Assembly: GCF_014384995.1 (NCBI RefSeq)
Contig: NZ_JACRSY010000040.1
Location: forward strand, 1 to 27,264
Length of the DNA stretch: 27,264 nt
Reading direction: 5' to 3'
From: Zhenhengia yiwuensis
GTDB lineage: Bacteria > Bacillota > Clostridia > Lachnospirales > Cellulosilyticaceae
Made by a program: the position numbers and the translations under genes. The notes below the pieces were generated by a model. It was not told the DNA's origin. It made no database searches and worked only from the letters and a program-made list of their open reading frames with translations. Below are positions 8,600 to 15,564 of this stretch, piece after piece; position 1 is the stretch's first letter, and each line of letters starts with the position of its first letter.

Positions 8600-10453
8600 A
8601 TGAGCATAAAAGAAATTAAAAATAAAGCCGTTATATTACGTTATAATGAAGAAACATTACAAATAGAAGTAGAAAACCATGGCAACCTTTGGCAGTGGGA
8701 TGAAGTTTATAAACCTTATTTTAAGATAGGTGAAGAAACAATTTATTTTCAAGATGCAGGAGCTATTGAGCACTTTAGTTGGCATACAGGTGTAGGCGAA
8801 GGTTTTCGAACAAAGTTTTCTAGATTCGTTATTAATGGTAGTGAAAGTCCTTTAAGTTTTGAAACGCTTGTATGGGTAGAAGATGCTACTCAAAATGTAT
8901 ACTTTGAACTTATTCCAGTAGAGGAAGCCCATGAACTTATGGGTAACTTCTACTGGCCAGGTCAAATGGCATTTAAAGAAAACAGTAGTAAATGGTACAC
9001 AGTTATTAATATGTTACAAGGTCTAATGATTCCTAATAACTGGCCACATCAAGTAGATCGCTTAGTATTTGATGGACAAATGTGCAGTTCGGCAGCCTAT
9101 ATGCCATGGTTTGGCCAAGTAAGAAATACAGATGGTTATATTGCTATTGTATGCACACCTTGGGATGCAGGTTATCAAGTTAACCATCCAGCGGAATCTG
9201 ACTTTTGTCATATTGCAGTAAGATGGTTACCAAGTATGGGTAAATTAACTTATAAACGTAGTATGAAAATGACTTTCTTAGAAAACTGTGATTATAATGA
9301 CCTTTGTAAGGTGTATAGACAATATGCTAAAGAGCAAGGATTATTGATTACTTTAAAAGAAAAGGCAGCTAAAAATCCATTAGTAGATAAGTTTATTGGG
9401 TCTGCCATTGTACATACAGGTATTAAAACACATGTATCACCAGATTCAGCATACTATGATAAAGAACATCCAGAAAAGAATGATGAGGTCATTTCATTTG
9501 CAACAAGACAGGCTCAAATGGAAAAGCTTAAAGAAGCAGGCCTTGAAAAAGTTTACCTTCATTTAGATGGATGGGGCAATCCAGGGTATGATAATAAGCA
9601 TCCTGACTATTTACCAGCTTGCGTAGAAGCAGGTGGATGGCCTGGGATGAAGGCACTTTCAGATAAAATGAAAGAATTAAATTACATGTTTGCTATTCAT
9701 GATCAGTATAGAGATTACTACTTTGATGCAGCAACTTATGACAGAGATTTTGCTCTGCAAAATCCAGATGGCTCACATATTGAATTTTGCAGATGGGCAG
9801 GGGGATGGCAGACTTATATTTGTGCATCACAAGCACCACTTTATTTAAGACGTAACTTTACAGAGCTCTTTAGACAAGGCATTCAGTTAGAGGGTACTTA
9901 TTTAGATGTATTTACATGTAATGAGTTAGATGAATGTACACATCCATGGCACCGTATGACACGTAAAGAATGTATGGAATATAGAAAATCATGTTTTGAC
10001 TACTTAGTCGCACATGATATTCTTCCAAGCTCTGAAGAAGTTATTGACTGGGCTGTACCGAGTGTTGTAACCGCACACTACGGACCATATGCCTTTATGC
10101 TATGGCCAAATGATGCACCTAAAGGCGTGCCAGTTCCACTCTTTAACTTGGTATACCATGACTGTGTTGTACTTCCGTGGCTTATGAAAGAAGATGCTAG
10201 CCAAGGAGATTATATGTTATATGCTCTATTAAACGGAGGAGCAGCTTATTTAGATGCTGAGAAAGATGGAGAGGCCCTTGAACATGACATTGAGCGTTAC
10301 CGTCAAGTAGCAGCACTTCAAGAAAAAGTAGCAAAATGTGAAATGGTTAGACATGAATTTTTAAATGAAGCATACACTGTGCAAAAGGCTGTGTATAGTG
10401 ATGGAACAGAAGTGACTATTGATTTAGAAAAAGGGACTTATAGTATTCATTAA
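8600..10453 (+). CDS. probable GH129/GH101-related glycoside hydrolase
   Basis: A 617-residue cytoplasmic protein without signal peptide. The N-terminal third is beta-rich (NHGNLWQWDEVYKPYFKIG); the rest looks like a catalytic barrel. LEKVYLHLDGWGNPGYDNKHPD and EGTYLDVFTCNELDEC resemble strand ends of GH101/GH129 clan enzymes. D436 (in TYLDVF) is 43 residues before E479 (in LPSSEEVIDW). From memory, Bifidobacterium NagBb (GH129, about 630 residues) has nucleophile D435 and acid/base E478, so spacing and positions match closely. GH129 enzymes release alpha-linked N-acetylgalactosamine, as from mucin-type glycans. The related DUF5696 group is an alternative. As last gene of the transport operon it probably cuts imported oligosaccharide. 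Specificity is inferred. Confidence 0.6.
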   Translation: MSIKEIKNKAVILRYNEETLQIEVENHGNLWQWDEVYKPYFKIGEETIYFQDAGAIEHFSWHTGVGEGFRTKFSRFVINGSESPLSFETLVWVEDATQNVYFELIPVEEAHELMGNFYWPGQMAFKENSSKWYTVINMLQGLMIPNNWPHQVDRLVFDGQMCSSAAYMPWFGQVRNTDGYIAIVCTPWDAGYQVNHPAESDFCHIAVRWLPSMGKLTYKRSMKMTFLENCDYNDLCKVYRQYAKEQGLLITLKEKAAKNPLVDKFIGSAIVHTGIKTHVSPDSAYYDKEHPEKNDEVISFATRQAQMEKLKEAGLEKVYLHLDGWGNPGYDNKHPDYLPACVEAGGWPGMKALSDKMKELNYMFAIHDQYRDYYFDAATYDRDFALQNPDGSHIEFCRWAGGWQTYICASQAPLYLRRNFTELFRQGIQLEGTYLDVFTCNELDECTHPWHRMTRKECMEYRKSCFDYLVAHDILPSSEEVIDWAVPSVVTAHYGPYAFMLWPNDAPKGVPVPLFNLVYHDCVVLPWLMKEDASQGDYMLYALLNGGAAYLDAEKDGEALEHDIERYRQVAALQEKVAKCEMVRHEFLNEAYTVQKAVYSDGTEVTIDLEKGTYSIH

Positions 10454-10458
10454 AAAAG

Positions 10459-10488
10459 AGAGGGGCTGCTGGTAAGGCAGTCCCTTTG
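10459..10488. terminator. bidirectional terminator between convergent genes
   Basis: Stem AGGGGCTGC (10461-10469) with GCAGTCCCT (10477-10485), 7-base loop, one G-T pair. Read on the minus strand the stem is followed by CTCTTTTTT, a good terminator tail for the convergent gene ending at 10554. On the plus strand the tail (TTGTG) is weaker. The remaining 65 bases to 10553 show nothing else. Confidence 0.65.
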
Positions 10489-10553
10489 TGCTAAGAGAAT
10501 ATGAGAGGTGAGTGGCTTCAATCCTGTTAGGTAAGAATGTGTAAGCCTACTTC

Positions 10554-11324
10554 TTATTTAGTTTCTTTGAAGGGTTCATCCTGGACATAGATACCGGATA
10601 GTTTTTGAATGCCGCGTGGGATAGCATCTTTGGCATTTTTCCAAGGGGCAGCGCTATTGCGGTAGTCATATTTATCAATGAACCAGGAAAGATCTTCTTC
10701 AATACGTGCTAAGCTTTCTTGAAGCTTCTTCTGACTTTCTTCAAGGAAAAAGGTTTGGTCTTTTTCTTTTAGATGATAAGGGGCTTCTTCAAGAAGTTTG
10801 GTAAAGTGAGGTAGGCAGAAGCCCTTACTATTTATAAAGAGTGTTTTAAACTCCTCATTGGTTGTAAGAAGATAAAAGAAAGTTTTTATGTAGCGATCAA
10901 AGTTATAGTCAATACGGCTGCATACATAGCAGGAAGAAAGGGTATCATTTAGTTTTTGAGTAGCAGGCGTATGAGTAGAAGCAGATTGCACTTTAGCTCC
11001 CTTTTTAAGCTTTTGAAGTAGGGAAAGATTTTGCGCACGTGTATGACTTAAAGTAGATTTTAAAGTCTTTTGAAGAGCTACGTAGTGTGTTTGTAGGATA
11101 AAGGCAAGGCCTAGACGGTTGCCATAGTCATAGAGTTTTTTATAATGTTCTTTGCAAAAGCCGAGAGCATCTGTTTTTTCACGAATATCATCTTCCATAT
11201 AAGAAGCGCCTAAAGTAAAGGAGATGGCATCTTGTTCAAGGTTACGATAAATAAAGCAGAATGGGCATTCATCTTCAGCTTTAAAAGCATCTGTAAGTGG
11301 AATGGTATAAAGAGTATCTTTCAT
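10554..11324 (-). CDS. Cys-rich protein resembling DUF6062
   Basis: A 256-residue soluble protein of unknown function. I take the ATG at 11324: GGAG at 11331-11334 is correctly spaced for it, while the longer reading frame to 11336 would begin with a TTG overlapping that same site. Two similar halves each carry a CxxC and a later CxxH: C20-P-F-C23 with C57-K-E-H60, and C132-Y-V-C135 with C170-L-P-H173. This looks like two four-ligand metal sites, but metal binding is inferred. The opening MKDTLYTIPLTDAF resembles the DUF6062 family of Lachnospirales. It stands alone, convergent to the transport operon and divergent from the DNA glycosylase gene. Confidence 0.7.
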   Translation of the reverse strand: MKDTLYTIPLTDAFKAEDECPFCFIYRNLEQDAISFTLGASYMEDDIREKTDALGFCKEHYKKLYDYGNRLGLAFILQTHYVALQKTLKSTLSHTRAQNLSLLQKLKKGAKVQSASTHTPATQKLNDTLSSCYVCSRIDYNFDRYIKTFFYLLTTNEEFKTLFINSKGFCLPHFTKLLEEAPYHLKEKDQTFFLEESQKKLQESLARIEEDLSWFIDKYDYRNSAAPWKNAKDAIPRGIQKLSGIYVQDEPFKETK

Positions 11325-11366
11325 AAACGACTCCAATCTTGTAAAAATTTTTAGTTTACTCTGTCT

Positions 11367-11375
11367 ATTATAACA
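11367..11375 (-). promoter_or_regulatory. candidate extended -10 promoter for the DUF6062-like gene
   Basis: On the minus strand TGT-TATAAT (TATAAT from 11372 to 11367) forms an extended -10, about 43 bases before the start. No good -35 is visible, which extended -10 promoters tolerate. Confidence 0.45.
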
Positions 11376-11488
11376 TATTTAGTAGATAAATTCGGAAGAT
11401 TAAAGTAAAATAAAAAGGAGGCAAAATTGGATAAAAAAACTTCCATTGGTAATAATATGTAAAGGACTTTTCTAAAGGATGTGAATCT

Positions 11489-12364
11489 ATGAAAAACGTA
11501 GCCATAGTAGAGCAGTTAGAGTACTTTAATATTGGTCAGATACTGGAGAGCGGACAAGTTTTCCGATTTGAGAAGATTAATGATCATACCTATATCCTTA
11601 TTGCAAAAGGTAAGTGTATTAAGATTACTCAACTGCCAGAAAGTACAACCTTAATGATTTACAATAGTACCTTAGGAGAGTTTGAGGAAATATGGAGGCC
11701 TTACTTTGATATTGATACAGATTATGGACATATTGCGCGTACATTAGTGCAGAAAGATAGTCATATGGCTAATGCAGTAGCTTTTGGGAAAGGCATTAGG
11801 CTTTTAAAGCAGGACCCTTGGGAGATGCTGATTTCTTTTATTATTTCTCAGAATAAGGCTATTCCACATATTCAGCAGTGTATTGCTAATATTACTGAGC
11901 GTTATGGGCAGAAGATTGATTATGAGGAAGAGAACAAGAAGAGTTACTATACCTTCCCTACACCTCAGGAATTAGCAGTAGCCACAGAAGAAGAGCTTAG
12001 AGCATGTAAAGTAGGCTTTAGAGCACCTTATATTATGGACGCATGTCAGAAAGTCGTAAGCGGTGAGATTGTACTTAATGATTTATTCAATATGTCTTCG
12101 CAGGAAGCTAAAGAGGAACTTATGAAGATTAAGGGTGTAGGGCCTAAAGTATCAGATTGCATTTTACTATTTGCCTATGGAAAGATGGATCTTTTTCCTA
12201 CCGATGTATGGATTAAGCGTGTCATAGAAGGCATGTACTTTGAGGGAAAGGAAATCTCATTAAAGGCTATTCAAACATTTGCTAGGGAATATTTTGCTGA
12301 TTTAGCTGGATATGCACAGCAGTATCTCTTCTATTATGGTAGAGAAAATAACTTGTATAAGTGA
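11489..12364 (+). CDS. ogg: 8-oxoguanine DNA glycosylase/AP lyase (Ogg1 type)
   Basis: A 291-residue base-excision repair enzyme that removes 8-oxoguanine from DNA and cuts at the abasic site. The N-terminal OGG-type domain (FNIGQILESGQVFRFEKI) precedes the helix-hairpin-helix glycosylase domain. MLISFIISQNKAIPHIQQ corresponds to the conserved SxNNNI region. The hairpin LMKIKGVGPKVSDCILLFAYG carries K220, the expected Schiff-base lysine, and FPTDVWIKRV carries D239. Their 19-residue spacing equals that of K249 and D268 in human OGG1. Clostridial Ogg proteins of about 290 residues are known. The gene appears monocistronic. A strong ribosome binding site with a very short reading frame lies just upstream. 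Confidence 0.9.
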   Translation: MKNVAIVEQLEYFNIGQILESGQVFRFEKINDHTYILIAKGKCIKITQLPESTTLMIYNSTLGEFEEIWRPYFDIDTDYGHIARTLVQKDSHMANAVAFGKGIRLLKQDPWEMLISFIISQNKAIPHIQQCIANITERYGQKIDYEEENKKSYYTFPTPQELAVATEEELRACKVGFRAPYIMDACQKVVSGEIVLNDLFNMSSQEAKEELMKIKGVGPKVSDCILLFAYGKMDLFPTDVWIKRVIEGMYFEGKEISLKAIQTFAREYFADLAGYAQQYLFYYGRENNLYK

Positions 12365-12453
12365 AAAATTCCTTAAAATTGAGAGATTAAGAGAAAAACA
12401 CTGAAATAGCATTAAAATGCAAAAAAAACAATTAAAAATAATTAAATTTAGGC

Positions 12454-12482
12454 TTGCAATCTCTATAAGAATGGCATAATAT
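12454..12482 (+). promoter_or_regulatory. groESL promoter
   Basis: TTGCAA at 12454-12459 as -35, with CATAAT (12475-12480, 15-base spacer) or TAATAT (12477-12482, 17-base spacer) as -10. It lies immediately upstream of the CIRCE element. The AT-rich stretch 12365-12453 shows no other feature. Confidence 0.6.
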
Positions 12483-12493
12483 TATTTATGTAA

Positions 12494-12520
12494 TTAGCAC
12501 TCACTTATAAAGAGTGCTAA
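12494..12520 (+). promoter_or_regulatory. CIRCE element (HrcA operator)
   Basis: Perfect match to the CIRCE inverted repeat: TTAGCACTC at 12494-12502, nine bases, GAGTGCTAA at 12512-12520. HrcA binds it and represses chaperonin genes; heat or misfolded protein relieves repression because HrcA needs GroE to stay active. It lies in the leader between promoter and groES. Confidence 0.97.
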
Positions 12521-12565
12521 CATTTAAGAGATTACATACTTTATCTATAAAAGGAGGGTATTTTT

Positions 12566-12850
12566 ATGAATTTAAGACCATTAGGCGACAGAGTCGTACT
12601 TAAACAATTAGAAGCCGAAGAAAAAACTCAATCAGGTATCATCTTAACAGGTGCTGCTAAAGAAAAACCACAAGAAGCTGAAGTTATTGCAGTTGGACCA
12701 GGTGGTATTGTAGATGGTGAAAAAGTAGAAATGCAAGTTAAAATCGGCGATAAAGTAATTTATTCAAAATACGCTGGAACAGATGTGACATTAGATAAAG
12801 AAGAATATATTATCGTTAAACAAAGTGATATTTTAGCAATCGTTGAATAA
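12566..12850 (+). CDS. groES: co-chaperonin GroES
   Basis: A 94-residue protein, normal length for the family, forming the heptameric lid of GroEL. It begins MNLRPLGDRVVLKQLEAEEKTQSG, with the mobile loop following (GIILTGAAKEKPQ), and carries VGPGG, GDKVIYSKYAGT and a C-terminal IVKQSDILAIVE, all standard. AAAGGAGGG sits upstream. groEL starts 16 bases after its stop. Control is by HrcA at the CIRCE element upstream. Confidence 0.98.
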   Translation: MNLRPLGDRVVLKQLEAEEKTQSGIILTGAAKEKPQEAEVIAVGPGGIVDGEKVEMQVKIGDKVIYSKYAGTDVTLDKEEYIIVKQSDILAIVE

Positions 12851-12866
12851 TGGGAGGTAAGGTACA

Positions 12867-14504
12867 ATGGCAAAACAAATTCGTTTTGGAATGGAAGCAA
12901 GACAATCACTTCAATCAGGTGTAGATCAATTAGCAAATGCAGTTAAAGTAACACTCGGACCAAAAGGCCGTAACGTAGTACTTGATAAATCATATGGTAC
13001 ACCACTTATTACAAATGATGGTGTTTCAATTGCAAAAGAAATTGAACTTGAAGACCCATTTGAAAATATCGGTGCACAACTTGTAAAAGAAGTTGCAACA
13101 AAAACAAATGACGTTGCTGGTGATGGTACAACAACAGCTACAGTACTTGCTCAAGCAATGATTACTGAAGGGCTTAAAAACATTACAGCAGGTGCTAACC
13201 CAATCATTATCCGTCGTGGTATGCAAAAAGCTACTACTGAAGCTGTAGAAGCAATCAAAGGCATGAGCCAAACAGTTAATAGCAAAAACCACATTGCACG
13301 TGTTGCTGCTATTTCAGCTGGTGATGATGAAGTTGGTAACTTAATCGCTGATGCTATGGAAAAAGTATCAAATGATGGCGTTATCACAGTAGAAGAATCA
13401 AAATCTATGACAACAGAATTAGATGTTGTAGAAGGTATGCAATTTGACCGTGGATACTTATCAGCATACATGGTTACAGATACAGAAAAAATGGAAGCAG
13501 TTCTTGAAAATCCATACATCCTTATCACAGATAAGAAAATTACAAACATACAGGATATCTTACCTGTCCTTGAACAAATCGTTCAATCAGGTTCTCGTCT
13601 TTTAATTATTGCTGAAGACGTAGAAGGCGAAGCTCTTGCTACACTTGTAGTAAACAAACTTCGTGGTACATTTAACTGTGTGGCTGTTAAAGCACCAGGT
13701 TTTGGTGACAGAAGAAAAGAAATGCTTCAAGATATTGCTACACTTACAGGTGGTACAGTAATTTCTGAAGAATTAGGTCTTGACCTTAAAGATGCTACAA
13801 TGGCTCAATTAGGTCGTTGTGGAAGCATTAAAATTACAAAAGAAAATACAGTAATCGTTGATGGTGCTGGGGATAAAGAAGCTATCGCTCATAGAGTAGC
13901 AGTTATTCGCCGCCAAATCGATGAAACAACTTCTGATTTCGATAGAGAAAAACTTCAAGAACGTCTTGCTAAACTTGCAGGCGGTGTAGCAGTAATCAAA
14001 GTTGGTGCTGCAACAGAAACAGAAATGAAAGAAAGAAAACTTCGTATCGAAGATGCTCTTGCAGCTACACGCGCAGCTGTTGAAGAAGGTATCATCGCAG
14101 GTGGTGGTAGCACATATATCCATGTTATTAAAGCTGTTGAAAAACTTCTTGATGAAACAACAGGCGATGAAAAAACAGGTGTACGTATTATCTTAAAAGC
14201 TCTTGAATCACCACTTCGTCAAATCGTAGCAAATGCTGGTCTTGAAGCAGCTGTTATCATTGACAAAGTTAAAGCTTCAGAAGCAGGTGTTGGTTTCAAT
14301 GCTCTTACAGAAGAGTATGTAAACATGATCGATGGTGGTATCATTGACCCAACTAAAGTAACAAGAAGCGCACTTCAAAATGCAACATCTGTAGCATCTA
14401 CATTCCTTACAACAGAATGTATTGTAGCAGATATTAAAGATAAGGAAGCAGCTATGCCAGCAGGTGGCGGAATGCCAGGCATGGGTGGAATGGGAATGAT
14501 GTAA
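12867..14504 (+). CDS. groEL: chaperonin GroEL
   Basis: A 545-residue ATP-dependent protein-folding chaperone that assembles as double heptameric rings. Start MAKQIRFGMEARQSLQSGVDQLANAVKVTLGPKGRNVVLD is typical; the ATP site shows GDGTTTATVL and the apical-domain VEGEALATLVVNKLRG and APGFGDRRKEML segments are intact. It ends in the Gly-Met tail GGMPGMGGMGMM. The gene uses a narrow codon set (ACA, GAA, CTT, GGT), fitting high expression. It is in an operon with groES and is followed by a strong terminator. Long reading frames on the opposite strand inside it are not genes. Confidence 0.98.
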   Translation: MAKQIRFGMEARQSLQSGVDQLANAVKVTLGPKGRNVVLDKSYGTPLITNDGVSIAKEIELEDPFENIGAQLVKEVATKTNDVAGDGTTTATVLAQAMITEGLKNITAGANPIIIRRGMQKATTEAVEAIKGMSQTVNSKNHIARVAAISAGDDEVGNLIADAMEKVSNDGVITVEESKSMTTELDVVEGMQFDRGYLSAYMVTDTEKMEAVLENPYILITDKKITNIQDILPVLEQIVQSGSRLLIIAEDVEGEALATLVVNKLRGTFNCVAVKAPGFGDRRKEMLQDIATLTGGTVISEELGLDLKDATMAQLGRCGSIKITKENTVIVDGAGDKEAIAHRVAVIRRQIDETTSDFDREKLQERLAKLAGGVAVIKVGAATETEMKERKLRIEDALAATRAAVEEGIIAGGGSTYIHVIKAVEKLLDETTGDEKTGVRIILKALESPLRQIVANAGLEAAVIIDKVKASEAGVGFNALTEEYVNMIDGGIIDPTKVTRSALQNATSVASTFLTTECIVADIKDKEAAMPAGGGMPGMGGMGMM

Positions 14505-14513
14505 TCATTCTAT

Positions 14514-14542
14514 AAAAAGGAACTGGAGACGGTTCCTTTTTT
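14514..14542 (+). terminator. Rho-independent terminator of groESL
   Basis: 10-bp stem AAAAAGGAAC (14514-14523) with GTTCCTTTTT (14532-14541), 8-base loop and T tail, 10 bases after the groEL stop. Confidence 0.88.
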
Positions 14543-14623
14543 ATGCATTCATAAGGCTAGGTGAGGTACTCTTCCAGCTTTTGTTTATGTAATGCTGAGA
14601 AAATAAATAACCTTTTTAGAGTA

Positions 14624-14659
14624 TAAAAATAGCCTCTTGCTAGAACGCAAGGGGCTATT
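14624..14659 (-). terminator. Rho-independent terminator of uppP
   Basis: Read on the minus strand, 14659-14647 pairs with 14640-14628 (13 positions, one wobble), 6-base loop, then TTTTTATAC. It lies just past the uppP stop at 14667. Confidence 0.85.
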
Positions 14660-14666
14660 GTAATTT

Positions 14667-15536
14667 TTAGAAGCTTACTTGGCTAAGGAGGCCGAAGAAG
14701 CCAGCTATCAGGACGATAAAGGCAAAGACAATGCGGTAAACTGCGAAGTAGCGCATTGGTTTTTTCTTAAGGAAGGCAAGAAAAGAGCCGATGACAAGGA
14801 GTGCTACAATGAAGGATACCCCAAAGCCTACACCTAAAGAGGTCCATTCAAGACTTGTAAGTGGTGTGGGCATTTTGAGCATTTTAAGGATATGTATAAG
14901 TGCTTGCCCCATCATAACGGGGATAGCAAGGAAAAAAGAGTACTCTGCAGCAGCTACAGTTGATAGGCCACATGCCCAGCCACCAATAATAGTAGAAGCA
15001 GAACGGGACATACCAGGGACCATGGAAAGAACTTGGAAAAGGCCAACAGTGAGTGCTTGTTTGGGACTTATTGTAATGTCTTCTAAGGAAGTCATTTTGC
15101 CTTTTCTAAGTTTATTTTCTGCATAAATCATCCAAAGTGCACCAAAGAACAGCGTGCAAGCTACGACCACAGGATTAAATAGGTGTTCTTGTATCCAGTC
15201 ATCAAAGGGCAGTCCTATAGCAGCTGCTGGAATACAGGAAATTAAAATCATACCCCAGAAGTATAGGCCGCATTTGTTGACAGGGGTACTTTTACTAGGA
15301 AAGAGATGAACGATAGTAGACCAGATTTTTTTCCAGTAGAAAACGACAACAGCTAGTATGGCGCCTAGTTGAATAACCATATTGAACATGTCCACAAATT
15401 CTTTGCTAGAGTGTTTATAGAAGTCGATAAGGTTAGAAAAGATAATAAGGTGCCCTGTGGAGGACATCGGTAAGAATTCTGTTAGCCCTTCTATGATGCC
15501 CAGTAGCCCAGCTTTAAGCATAACAACAAGATCCAA
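14667..15536 (-). CDS. uppP: undecaprenyl-diphosphatase UppP (BacA)
   Basis: A 289-residue polytopic membrane enzyme that dephosphorylates undecaprenyl diphosphate so the lipid carrier can be reused for peptidoglycan and other wall polymers; excess gives bacitracin resistance. Family motifs are intact: EGLTEFLPMSSTGHLII near the N-terminus and PGMSRSASTIIGG in the middle. The start is TTG at 15536, chosen because AGGAGGT at 15543-15549 is 6 bases away; the next ATG (15521) is 21 bases from that site. It starts 28 bases after the stop of the upstream sensor kinase, same strand, so the two are probably one operon, which hints at cell-wall stress sensing. Confidence 0.95.
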   Translation of the reverse strand: MDLVVMLKAGLLGIIEGLTEFLPMSSTGHLIIFSNLIDFYKHSSKEFVDMFNMVIQLGAILAVVVFYWKKIWSTIVHLFPSKSTPVNKCGLYFWGMILISCIPAAAIGLPFDDWIQEHLFNPVVVACTLFFGALWMIYAENKLRKGKMTSLEDITISPKQALTVGLFQVLSMVPGMSRSASTIIGGWACGLSTVAAAEYSFFLAIPVMMGQALIHILKMLKMPTPLTSLEWTSLGVGFGVSFIVALLVIGSFLAFLKKKPMRYFAVYRIVFAFIVLIAGFFGLLSQVSF

Positions 15537-15564
15537 GATATAACCTCCTAAAAGTCACACAGTA

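Noticed and set aside
13026..14123. Long minus-strand reading frames inside groEL (up to 132 codons)
   Set aside because: They are shadows produced by the biased codon use of groEL; no ribosome binding sites and low-complexity Cys/Ser/Phe-rich translations.
14791..15126. 111-codon plus-strand frame opposite uppP
   Set aside because: Antisense to intact conserved UppP motifs, with no promoter or ribosome binding site.
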